Shown here: positions 1-7,365 of the stretch, piece by piece | Numbering within the stretch: the first letter of the stretch is position 1 | How the letters are laid out: every line of letters starts with the position of its first letter | Source of the DNA: Alsobacter sp040380755 | Lineage (GTDB): Bacteria > Pseudomonadota > Alphaproteobacteria > Rhizobiales > Beijerinckiaceae | Assembly: GCA_040380755.1 (NCBI GenBank) | Contig: JBEIIL010000043.1 | Location: 1-26,944, forward strand | Direction: 5' to 3' | Length of the DNA: 26,944 nucleotides | Made by a program: the position numbers and the translations under genes | Notes under the pieces: generated by a model | What the model saw: only the letters and a program-made list of their open reading frames with translations | Database searches by the model: none | Told to the model about the DNA's origin: nothing

Positions 1-16
1 CACAGAGTCCTGAGAT

Positions 17-31
17 GGTCCGCTCCGGACC
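17..31 (+). other. Short leader hairpin before the ABC-F gene
   Basis: GGTCCG and CGGACC form a perfect 6-bp stem around the 3-base loop CTC, about 30 bases before the ABC-F start. No T-run follows, so it is not a convincing terminator. It could be the tail of an upstream gene outside the window or a leader structure. No strong Shine-Dalgarno sequence is visible between it and the ATG at 62. Confidence 0.3.
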
Positions 32-61
32 GACCCGCCCCGAACCAGGCCGCACCGACCC

Positions 62-1684
62 ATGATCCGCCTCGAGAGCATCAGCAAGCAGAACGGTCAC
101 CAGATCCTGTTCATCGAGGCCTCGGCCAGCCTCCTCAAGGGCGAGAAGGTCGGCCTTGTCGGCCCCAACGGCGCAGGCAAGACGACGCTGCTGCGCATGA
201 TCACCGGCCAGGAGGGCCCTGACGAGGGTCAGGTCGCGGTCGATCGCGGCATCACCATCGGGTATTTCAGCCAGGACGTCGGCGAGATGTCGGGCCGCAG
301 CGCCGTCGCCGAGGTCATGGACGGTGCCGGGCCGGTCAGCGAAGTGGCGGCCGAGATGCAGGCGCTGGAGGCCGCCATGGCGGACCCCGACCAGGCCGAC
401 GCGCTGGACGGGCTGATCGAGCGCTATGGCGAGGTGCAGGCGCGGTTTGAGGAGCTCGACGGCTATGCGCTCGATGGGCGGGCGCGCGAGGTGCTGGCCG
501 GCCTCAGCTTCACCCAGGAGATGATGGACGGCGATGTGGGCGCGCTGTCGGGCGGCTGGAAGATGCGCGTGGCGCTTGCCCGCATCCTGCTGATGCGGCC
601 CGACGTGATGCTGCTCGACGAGCCGAGCAACCATCTCGACCTCGAAAGCCTGATCTGGCTGGAAACCTTCCTCAAGGGCTTCGATGGCGCGCTGCTGATG
701 ACCTCGCACGACCGCGAGTTCATGAACCGCATCATCAACAAGGTGGTGGAGATCGATGGCGGCGCGCTGACGACCTATTCGGGCAACTTCACCTTCTACG
801 TGCAGCAGCGGGCGCTGTCTGAACAGCAGCAGCAGGCGCAGTTCGAGCGGCAGCAGGCCATGCTCGCCAAGGAGATCAAGTTCATCGAACGCTTCAAGGC
901 CCGCGCCTCGCATGCCGCGCAGGTGCAGAGCCGGGTGAAGAAGCTCGAGAAGATCGACAGGGTGGAGCCGCCGCGGCGGCGGCAGTCCGTGTCGTTCGAC
1001 TTCCCGCCGGCGCCGCGTTCGGGCGACGACGTCGTCAGCCTGCGCAATGTGCACAAGCGCTATGGCAGCCGCAGCATCTATGAGGGGCTGGACTTTGCGG
1101 TGCGCCGGCAGGAACGCTGGTGCGTGATGGGCGTCAACGGCGCCGGCAAGTCGACGCTGCTGAAGCTCGTGGTCGGCTCGACGCCGCCTGACGACGGCAC
1201 CGTGTCGGTCGGCGGCACCGTCCGGCTCGGCTATTTCGCGCAGCACGCGATGGAGCTGCTCGACGGTGAGCGGACCGTTTTCCAGTCGCTGGAGGACGCG
1301 TTTCCACAGGCGGGGCAGGGTTCGCTGCGGGCGCTGGCGGGATGCTTCGGCTTCTCCGGCGACGATGCCGAGAAGCGCTGCCGGGTGCTGTCAGGCGGCG
1401 AGAAGGCGCGGCTGGTGATGGCGCTGATGCTCTTCGACCCGCCGAACTTCCTCGTCCTCGACGAGCCGACCAACCATCTCGACATGGGCACCAAGGAAAT
1501 GCTCATTGCCGCGCTGGCGCAGTACGAGGGCACGATGCTGTTCGTGTCGCATGACCGGCATTTCCTGGCGGCGCTGTCGAACCGCGTGCTGGAGCTGACG
1601 CCCGACGGCGTCCACCAGTATGGCGGCGGGTACACCGAGTATGTGGCGCGCACAGGCCAGGAGGCGCCCGGCCTGCGCAGCTGA
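62..1684 (+). CDS. ABC-F family ATPase (EttA/Uup/YbiT-like translation factor)
   Basis: The protein has 540 residues, two ATP-binding cassettes and no membrane segments, which marks the ABC-F family of soluble ribosome-associated ATPases rather than a transporter. The first Walker A is GPNGAGKTT at residues 34-42, the first signature LSGGWKMR near 162, and Walker B reads MLLDEP followed by SNHLDL. The second cassette has GVNGAGKST at 357-365, LSGGEKAR in its signature and LVLDEPTNHLDM. A charged, Gln-rich helical linker around residues 243-310 corresponds to the interdomain arm that reaches towards the P-site tRNA in known ABC-F proteins. Length is close to E. coli EttA and YbiT, and I cannot separate these subgroups by eye. 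The ATG at 62 is chosen because the protein begins with the normal cassette start MIRLES. It stands alone, with the next gene on the opposite strand. Confidence 0.93.
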   Translation: MIRLESISKQNGHQILFIEASASLLKGEKVGLVGPNGAGKTTLLRMITGQEGPDEGQVAVDRGITIGYFSQDVGEMSGRSAVAEVMDGAGPVSEVAAEMQALEAAMADPDQADALDGLIERYGEVQARFEELDGYALDGRAREVLAGLSFTQEMMDGDVGALSGGWKMRVALARILLMRPDVMLLDEPSNHLDLESLIWLETFLKGFDGALLMTSHDREFMNRIINKVVEIDGGALTTYSGNFTFYVQQRALSEQQQQAQFERQQAMLAKEIKFIERFKARASHAAQVQSRVKKLEKIDRVEPPRRRQSVSFDFPPAPRSGDDVVSLRNVHKRYGSRSIYEGLDFAVRRQERWCVMGVNGAGKSTLLKLVVGSTPPDDGTVSVGGTVRLGYFAQHAMELLDGERTVFQSLEDAFPQAGQGSLRALAGCFGFSGDDAEKRCRVLSGGEKARLVMALMLFDPPNFLVLDEPTNHLDMGTKEMLIAALAQYEGTMLFVSHDRHFLAALSNRVLELTPDGVHQYGGGYTEYVARTGQEAPGLRS

Positions 1685-1885
1685 CCACGCCCTGGCGGGT
1701 GCGGCGCTGCGGGTCGCCGCTGGATGGCCGGTGGTGCGCTCCCATGTGCAGGCAGCCGCGTGCCTCGGGCCGGGACGCGTGGCGTCTCGCGGCAGGAACC
1801 TGCTGCGGGGATCCACCGCGCACCGCACGCTGTTCGCGCCAGTGCCCCCTGATCGAACCGGGCGAGTCCGGCAACGGAGCGCGGA

Positions 1886-2923
1886 TCAGGCCGCGCCGGC
1901 CGGGCCGCGGACGACGAACTGGTGCGGCAGGATGGTGCGCAGCGCCGTCCCACCGGCGGAGAGCGCTGCCAACGCCTCGACAATGGCGGCGCCGAACGCC
2001 CGGTAGGGCACCTGGACCGACGTCAGCCAGGGCGCAACCCAGTCGTTCAGCGGGTTGTCGTCGAAGCCGACCAGCACCACATCCGCCGGAACGTCGATCC
2101 CGGCCTCGCGCAGGCGACGGTGCGCACCGTAGGCGATCAGATCGCTGGAGCAGAAGATGCCCGCAGGCCGTGTCCCTGCCGCAAGCAGCCGGTCCATCGC
2201 GGCATGGCCGATGGCCAGATGGTCGATGCCGTCGGCGGTGGCGATCCGGCTGGCCGGCAGCGGCACGCCAGCCTCGGCTAGCCGGGCACGGAAGGCGGTG
2301 ATGCGGTCGCGGGTCGCGGACGACTGCAGGGGCCCATGAATGAGCGCCAGTTCGCGCATGCCCCGGTCGAGGAAATGGTCGGCGACCTCGCGGCCGGCGC
2401 CGGCATTGTCGATGCCGACAAAGGCCGCCGCTGGCCCATCCGGCGGGCGGCGGCCGACGAACACCAGCGGATCGCCGGCAGCCCGGCAGGCGGCGAGCTG
2501 CGGACTCGGTACGGCTCCAAGCAGGACGATGCCGCGCACGAACTGGGCGCGCATCTCGAGCAGGTACTCGTCTTGCAACGCAGGGCTATCGTGCGTGTCG
2601 CACAGCACCATCACCGCGCCGGCCTCGCGCAGCGCCGTCTCGGCCGATGCCGCAATGGCGGCCATGGCCGGGTTGCCGAGATTGGCGGCCAGCAGCGCCA
2701 CCAGCCGGCTCTCGCCCCGCCGCAACGCGCGCCCGACACTGACGGGCCGGTAGCCGAGCTCGGCAATCGCACGCTGGACACGGGCAACCGTGTCGGGTCC
2801 GGCCTTGTTGGCGACGCCGTTGACGATGCGCGACACCGTGGCGATCGACACACCGGCTCGCTCCGCCACGCTGGTGATGGAAGGCGCCCCACCCCCGGTC
2901 CCGTCCCGCCGCGGCCGCCCCAT
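1886..2923 (-). CDS. LacI/GalR-family transcriptional repressor
   Basis: This 345-residue protein has an N-terminal LacI-type helix-turn-helix (ITSVAERAGVSIATVSRIVN, about residues 15-34) with the usual hinge motif (AIAELGYRP). A periplasmic-binding-protein-like effector domain follows, ending in the family hallmark VLVGFDDNPLNDW near the C-terminus. The ATG at 2923 is chosen because the HTH then begins about 15 residues in and AAGGTGA lies just upstream; a longer reading adds 55 residues that precede any known LacI domain. It is divergent from the sugar ABC operon. The perfect palindrome at 3002-3015 lies between them, so it probably represses that operon and may regulate itself. The ligand is unknown but is likely the sugar or glycoside handled by the operon. 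Confidence 0.93.
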   Translation of the reverse strand: MGRPRRDGTGGGAPSITSVAERAGVSIATVSRIVNGVANKAGPDTVARVQRAIAELGYRPVSVGRALRRGESRLVALLAANLGNPAMAAIAASAETALREAGAVMVLCDTHDSPALQDEYLLEMRAQFVRGIVLLGAVPSPQLAACRAAGDPLVFVGRRPPDGPAAAFVGIDNAGAGREVADHFLDRGMRELALIHGPLQSSATRDRITAFRARLAEAGVPLPASRIATADGIDHLAIGHAAMDRLLAAGTRPAGIFCSSDLIAYGAHRRLREAGIDVPADVVLVGFDDNPLNDWVAPWLTSVQVPYRAFGAAIVEALAALSAGGTALRTILPHQFVVRGPAGAA

Positions 2924-2965
2924 CCCTGTCACCTTGCCGTTGCGATGATGATTTTCGATGACGGC

Positions 2966-2994
2966 TTGCGGATGCCGCACGCCACGCTTAAAAT
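2966..2994 (+). promoter_or_regulatory. Sigma-70-type promoter of the sugar transport operon
   Basis: TTGCGG at 2966-2971 and TAAAAT at 2989-2994 are separated by exactly 17 bases, and the -10 matches the consensus at five of six positions. The expected transcription start falls at about 3000-3003, on the edge of the LacI-type palindrome. This is a sequence prediction only. Confidence 0.6.
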
Positions 2995-3001
2995 GCCACA
3001 A

Positions 3002-3015
3002 GGAAAACGTTTTCC
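3002..3015. promoter_or_regulatory. LacI-family operator (perfect 14-bp palindrome)
   Basis: GGAAAACGTTTTCC is a perfect inverted repeat with the central CG typical of LacI/GalR operators. It sits at the predicted start point of the downstream ABC operon and 79 bases upstream of the lacI-type start codon. Binding here would block transcription of the sugar operon and could affect the divergent regulator promoter. I saw no second copy in the window, though I could not run a motif search. Confidence 0.8.
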
Positions 3016-3090
3016 CAATCAAAAACACTGCCCAGACCGTCGATTGCCGGCGCCATGCACGCCGCAACGTCAACCCCCCGGAGGACACCC

Positions 3091-4371
3091 ATGAGACTCG
3101 GCACCCTCTTCGCCGGAGCAGCCGTCGGCCTGCTCCTCGCCGCTGCGCCCGCGCGGGCGCAGGAGCTGACGGTCTGGCACGACCTCGGCGACAACGGCAC
3201 CCAGTGGTTCGAGCGCCTCGGCGCCGAATTCGCCAAGACCAATCCCGGCGTCACCGTGAAGGCGTCGAGCTTTCCCACGGACCAGTGGTTCGGACGCGTC
3301 ATCAGCGCGCTGAACACCGACACGGCGCCCGACCTGATCTACAACAATTATGAGCGGGTCATCCGCATCCAGACCCAGACCGGCAAGGTTTCGGATCTCA
3401 AGGGTGCGCTGGGCGCGATCACCGACAAGGGCTTTCTGGCGGAGGACGACCTGCGTGTCGCAACCTTTGGCGGCAAGATGATCATCCTTCCGGTCCAGCG
3501 CGTGCAGATGGCGCTCGGCGTCCGCAAAAGCTGGCTCGACAAGGTTGGCGAGACCTTCCCGGCGACCTGGGCCGACGTGCAGCGCGTGGCGGTGAAGTTC
3601 CGCGAGGGCGACCCGGACGGCAACGGCAAGGCCGATACCTTCGCGATGGCGCTGCAGGCCGCCAAGCCCCGCGACCTCATCCACATGCTCGACCTGTTCA
3701 CCTTCGGCTCGGGCCTGCGTCACACGCTGGTCGACCCGCAGGGCACCATCGTCATCGACGAGCCCGAGCACGCCAAGGTGCTGGTCGAGTTCCTGAAGAC
3801 CTACACGACCTACGGGTATGTCTCGCCCGACACCATCAACCACACCTTCACGGACATGTACCAGCTGATCGAAGGCGGCCGGGGTGGCATGTTCCGCGTC
3901 GGCGACTGGAACGTGAAGAAGTGGGACAGCCAGGCGATCAAGGGCGACTTCGTCGTCGGCCCGTGGCCGAAGTTCAAGGCCGACCGCGGCAACGCCGTGG
4001 TGATCGGCGGCATGCGCGGCATCGCAGTGCCGGAGAACTCGCCCAAGAAGGCGCTCGCCACCGCGTTCGCGCAGTTCATGCTGACCAAGCCGGCGCAGCA
4101 GGCCTCGCTCGAGCTCGTCGGCGCCGCGGTCCGCAAGGACCTCGACACGGCTGCGCTGTCGGACCGGCAGAAGTTCTTTGCCGACGCCAAGGGCACGCTC
4201 GTCGCCTATGACTTCCCGGAATCCGTGCACAGCTGGTACCCGGAGCTCGAGGCGGCCTTCCACCGCAAGCTGATGACCGCGCTGGCAGCGCCGCCGAAGG
4301 ATTTCGAGGCGTTCGTCAAGGAAACGGCGGCCGAGATGCGCGACCTCAAGGCCAAGCTTGCGGCCAAGTGA
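3091..4371 (+). CDS. Sugar ABC transporter substrate-binding protein (CUT1 type)
   Basis: The product is a 426-residue periplasmic solute-binding protein of the extracellular family 1 (maltose/oligosaccharide) type. It starts with a clear Sec signal peptide: MRLG, a hydrophobic core rich in Leu and Ala, and a predicted cut after APARA at about residue 23. The mature protein begins QELTVWHDLGDNG, as expected for the first beta strand of this fold. The ATG at 3091 has GGAGGAC just upstream and gives a proper signal peptide, so it is preferred over an upstream in-frame start at 3055. It is first in an operon with two permeases and two putative carbohydrate-active proteins. The ligand is probably an oligosaccharide or glycoside, but its identity cannot be read from the sequence. 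Confidence 0.92.
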   Translation: MRLGTLFAGAAVGLLLAAAPARAQELTVWHDLGDNGTQWFERLGAEFAKTNPGVTVKASSFPTDQWFGRVISALNTDTAPDLIYNNYERVIRIQTQTGKVSDLKGALGAITDKGFLAEDDLRVATFGGKMIILPVQRVQMALGVRKSWLDKVGETFPATWADVQRVAVKFREGDPDGNGKADTFAMALQAAKPRDLIHMLDLFTFGSGLRHTLVDPQGTIVIDEPEHAKVLVEFLKTYTTYGYVSPDTINHTFTDMYQLIEGGRGGMFRVGDWNVKKWDSQAIKGDFVVGPWPKFKADRGNAVVIGGMRGIAVPENSPKKALATAFAQFMLTKPAQQASLELVGAAVRKDLDTAALSDRQKFFADAKGTLVAYDFPESVHSWYPELEAAFHRKLMTALAAPPKDFEAFVKETAAEMRDLKAKLAAK

Positions 4372-4395
4372 CGGCGCGTCCGTGACGCCATCGCG

Positions 4396-4417
4396 GCTGG
4401 CGCCTCAAGGCGCCAGC
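4396..4417 (+). promoter_or_regulatory. Intercistronic hairpin between binding protein and permease genes
   Basis: GCTGGCGCC (4396-4404) and GGCGCCAGC (4409-4417) form a perfect 9-bp GC-rich stem around the loop TCAA, extendable with G-U pairs. It follows the binding-protein stop by 24 bases and is not followed by T residues. In many ABC operons such a structure protects or attenuates the mRNA so that binding protein exceeds permease. That role here is an inference. Confidence 0.6.
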
Positions 4418-4419
4418 TG

Positions 4420-5391
4420 TTGGCGGCGGCGGGCCTCCCCCCGCCGCCCCCCCCCGGAGCTCCCCCCCTGAGCGCGTCGATCGCCTCGCCGGTCCGGACC
4501 AGCGCCTCCTGGCGGGAGAGCCTGTCGCGCGACGGCGTGTTCTATGCGTTCGTCGCCCCGTTCGCGATCCTGACCATCCTGTTTGGCCTGTGGCCGATCA
4601 TCCTCTCCATCCAGGTTTCGTTCACTGCTTCTGCAACCGCGCTGAAGCCGAACGCCGCCTATGTGGGCTTCGAGAACTATCGCGCGATCTTCGCCGACCC
4701 GGTGTTCCTCGCCTCGCTGGGGCGCACGCTCGCGTATACGGCCGCCGCCGTCGTCGCCAACGTGGCGTTCGCGCTGGCGGTGGCGCTGCTGCTCGACTCG
4801 AAGCTCATCGGGCGCGGGCGGACCTTCTTCAAGGTGGCGGTGTTCCTGCCCGTGGTGACGCCCGACGTTGCCGGCTACGTCGTGTGGAAATGGCTCTACG
4901 ACCGGTCGTTCGGTGCGGTGAACGCCGCGCTCGACCTCATCGGGCTGCCGGCCTTCGGCGGACTGGCATCGGTCGGCACCGTGACGATCGCGATCCTGAT
5001 CGCCGAGCTGTGGAAGCATGCCGGCTTCTACGTGATCATCTTCCTCGCCAACCTGGCGATCCGCGACAGGGCACTGGACGAGGCGGCCGCCATCGACGGC
5101 GCCACGGCGTGGCAGCGGCTGGTGCATGTGACGCTGCCGCAGCTGCGCCCGGCGCTGGTGATCAATGGCGTCTATGCGTTGATCCAGTTCCTCAAGACCT
5201 TCACGGTCGTGGTCGTGATGACCAAGGGCGGGCCTGCCGACACGACGAACTTCGTCAGCTATTACGCCTACCAGCTGTTCGACCAGGGCCGCTATGGCGA
5301 GGCGACCGCGATGGCAACCGTGCTGTTCGGCATCGTCGCGGTACTGGCGCTGACGGCCTACGGGATCGGCGAACGGGGAGACCGGCGGTGA
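4420..5391 (+). CDS. Sugar ABC transporter permease, MalF-like
   Basis: This is an inner-membrane permease of the binding-protein-dependent type with about six membrane segments, the first being VAPFAILTILFGLWPIILSI. The EAA loop that docks the ATPase is visible as DEAAAIDGATAWQRLVHVTLP at around residue 225. The start is uncertain. No ATG exists in frame before the first membrane helix. The TTG at 4420 lies at the foot of the hairpin and gives a proline-rich tail encoded by C-tracts (nine C at 4447-4455). A CTG at 4468 has GGAG eight bases upstream, and a GTG at 4537 is the last option. The true protein may therefore be up to 39 residues shorter. Its stop overlaps the next permease start in GTGA. 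Confidence 0.88.
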   Translation: MAAAGLPPPPPPGAPPLSASIASPVRTSASWRESLSRDGVFYAFVAPFAILTILFGLWPIILSIQVSFTASATALKPNAAYVGFENYRAIFADPVFLASLGRTLAYTAAAVVANVAFALAVALLLDSKLIGRGRTFFKVAVFLPVVTPDVAGYVVWKWLYDRSFGAVNAALDLIGLPAFGGLASVGTVTIAILIAELWKHAGFYVIIFLANLAIRDRALDEAAAIDGATAWQRLVHVTLPQLRPALVINGVYALIQFLKTFTVVVVMTKGGPADTTNFVSYYAYQLFDQGRYGEATAMATVLFGIVAVLALTAYGIGERGDRR

Positions 5392-6221
5392 CCGCGTCCT
5401 GGCCGGCCCGGCTGTGTGCCTATGCGGCGGCCTCGCTGATCGCGCTGCTGTTCCTATACCCCTACTGGTGGATGGTGCTGGGCGCCTTCCGCACCACCGA
5501 GGCGGTGATGACGGCGCCGCTGCGGCTGTGGCCCGAGAGCCTCGACCTGTCCGTCTTCGGCACCATCGCGCGCGTCGGCGGCGCGCCGCTGTGGCGCTAT
5601 GCGGCAAACTCGGTGCTGATCACCACGGCGTCGACCGTGCTGGCCGTGCTGGTCACCGCGCTTGGAGCGTACGCCATCGTCCGCCGCCACGGCCACAGGG
5701 TGTTCGACGCGCTGCGTTACGGCTTCCTGCTCACCATCATGTACCCCTACATGCTGCTGGTGATCCCGGTGTACATCGTCATGTACAAGCTGGGACTGCT
5801 CGGCAGCTACACCGGCATGGTGCTGTTCCTGGCACTCGGGCCGATCCAGTTCTTCCTGTTCGAGCAGTTCTTCCGGTCGATCCCGCCCGAGGTGATCGAG
5901 GCGGCGATCATCGACGGGGCGAGCGAGTGGCAGATCCTGTTCCGGGTCGTGCTGCCGATGGCGACACCGATCGTCGCCACCGTGTCGATCATCACCTTCC
6001 TGCTGAACTGGGCGCAGTGGTTTCCCGTGCTGGTGGTGTCGCGATCGCCGGACACTTACACGCTGCCGGTAGCTCTGCTGACCATCAATGGCGAGCTTGG
6101 CACCAATTTCCAGGGCATCATGGCGCTGGCCGTGCTGACGACGATTCCCGTCACCATCGTGTTCCTCCTTGCCCAGAAGCGCGTCATGGCCGGCATGGCC
6201 GATGGCGCCGTCAAAGGCTGA
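5388..6221 (+). CDS. Sugar ABC transporter permease, MalG-like
   Basis: This is the second permease, 277 residues, partner of the preceding gene in a CUT1-type importer. It shows six membrane segments beginning with CAYAAASLIALLFLYPYWW. The EAA loop reads EVIEAAIIDGASEWQILFRV near residue 168, followed by VLPMATP. The GTG at 5388 is chosen because it overlaps the previous TGA (GTGA), has GGGGAG at a normal distance, and places the first helix near the N-terminus. An apparent upstream extension of this frame is only read-through of the preceding gene. No ABC ATPase gene accompanies the two permeases, so an ATPase encoded elsewhere must energise them. Confidence 0.92.
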   Translation: MTASWPARLCAYAAASLIALLFLYPYWWMVLGAFRTTEAVMTAPLRLWPESLDLSVFGTIARVGGAPLWRYAANSVLITTASTVLAVLVTALGAYAIVRRHGHRVFDALRYGFLLTIMYPYMLLVIPVYIVMYKLGLLGSYTGMVLFLALGPIQFFLFEQFFRSIPPEVIEAAIIDGASEWQILFRVVLPMATPIVATVSIITFLLNWAQWFPVLVVSRSPDTYTLPVALLTINGELGTNFQGIMALAVLTTIPVTIVFLLAQKRVMAGMADGAVKG

Positions 6222-6225
6222 TCGC

Positions 6226-7365
6226 ATGAACCACCAGTCCACCGATGCCGCACTGCAGGGCGCGGTCGAAGCCGCCCGGGAGCGCTCGATCAGTTTCCTG
6301 CTCGGCCTGCAGGCCCCGGATGCCCCGCGCGGTGTGCTGCGCATCAGCGCGGCGCATGATACTGCCGACTGGCCGGGCGTGCTGCTGCCCGGGACCTACA
6401 ATGGCGTGATGGCGCTGGACCTGATCGGCGGGCTCGACGGCTTCACCGTGCCGGAGCGGGCCGCGCTGGCGGACTGGATCGAGGCCTCGCGGCGGCCTGA
6501 CGGGATCTTCCGAATCGCCGGGATGGCCGAAGGCGATGTCTTCAAGAAGCCCGACCCGGTCGAGACCTGGGGCTACATCGACTTTCACGTCACCAATTAC
6601 AGCCTTGGTGCCGTGCAGGCGCTGGCGCCGGAGCGGCCTGCACGGCTCGATTTCGCCCGCCCCTGGCTGGAGCCCCTGCGGCTGGAGGCCTGGCTGGCGC
6701 GGCGCGACCTGCGCGACCCCTGGCAGGAGGGCAACAACATCGTCAACCTGGGCAGCTTCCTACTGCTGCTGCGCAACCAGGGGCCGCCCGACGAGGCCGC
6801 TGCCCCGCAAGCTGCACTTGGCCTGATGTTCGACTGGCATGACCGGCTGCAGGAGCCGTCGACCGGCTTCTGGGGTGTCGGCCAGCATGCCGATCCGCTG
6901 CGCGCCCTTCACGCGATGGCAGGGTCGATGCACAATTTCCACCTCTGGTACGTGACCGGACGACCCCTGCCCTACCAGGACAAGGCCGTGGACTATGCGC
7001 TCGCCCAGCCGCCAGCGGTCGACAGCGCCTGCATCGACGTCGACCTCGTCGACCTCATCGTGCACGGCCTGGTGCTCACCGGCCACCGGCGGGAGGACTG
7101 CCGCGCCTGGCTGCGTGCGCTGCTTCCGCGGCTGCTGGCGATCCAGAACGCGGACGGTGGCTTCCCGGACGTGCGCGAGGGCGTGCGGCGACAGGACGGC
7201 TGGGTGAACGGCTATGCCGAGCCGCAGGGCCTCTCCAACACGTTTTCGACCTGGTTTCGCTGGATCGCGATCGCGATGATCTGCGACGTGCTATGGCCGG
7301 GCTGGCGGCCCTGGCGGTTCCGCCGCATGGCCGGCATCGGCTACCGTCTGGAGCGGCCCGCTTGA
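6226..7365 (+). CDS. Uncharacterised alpha/alpha-toroid-like protein in sugar operon
   Basis: I do not recognise a named family for this 379-residue soluble protein. It has no signal peptide and no clear membrane helix. Repeated helical segments end in Gly/Trp/Phe-rich turns, such as STGFWGVGQHADPLR, QNADGGFPDVREG and YAEPQGLSNTFSTWFRW. These resemble the Q-x-x-DGGF/W turns of terpenoid-cyclase and prenyltransferase toroids and of several (alpha/alpha)6 glycan-active enzymes. The ATG at 6226 lies four bases after the permease stop, and the gene's TGA overlaps the TTG start of the GH2 gene. Its place between an importer and a glycosidase suggests a cytoplasmic role on the imported saccharide. 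That is inference, and a structural or unrelated role remains possible. Confidence 0.8.
   Translation: MNHQSTDAALQGAVEAARERSISFLLGLQAPDAPRGVLRISAAHDTADWPGVLLPGTYNGVMALDLIGGLDGFTVPERAALADWIEASRRPDGIFRIAGMAEGDVFKKPDPVETWGYIDFHVTNYSLGAVQALAPERPARLDFARPWLEPLRLEAWLARRDLRDPWQEGNNIVNLGSFLLLLRNQGPPDEAAAPQAALGLMFDWHDRLQEPSTGFWGVGQHADPLRALHAMAGSMHNFHLWYVTGRPLPYQDKAVDYALAQPPAVDSACIDVDLVDLIVHGLVLTGHRREDCRAWLRALLPRLLAIQNADGGFPDVREGVRRQDGWVNGYAEPQGLSNTFSTWFRWIAIAMICDVLWPGWRPWRFRRMAGIGYRLERPA

Noticed and set aside
1685..1885. Terminator between the converging ABC-F and LacI genes
   Set aside because: Only very short palindromes such as GCAGG-AA-CCTGC are present, with no usable loop and no T-run. I see no gene or convincing signal in this 201-base stretch.
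4405..5607. Minus-strand open frame of 400 codons opposite the permeases
   Set aside because: Antisense shadow; the permease frames show proper membrane helices and EAA loops while this one is charged low-complexity sequence.
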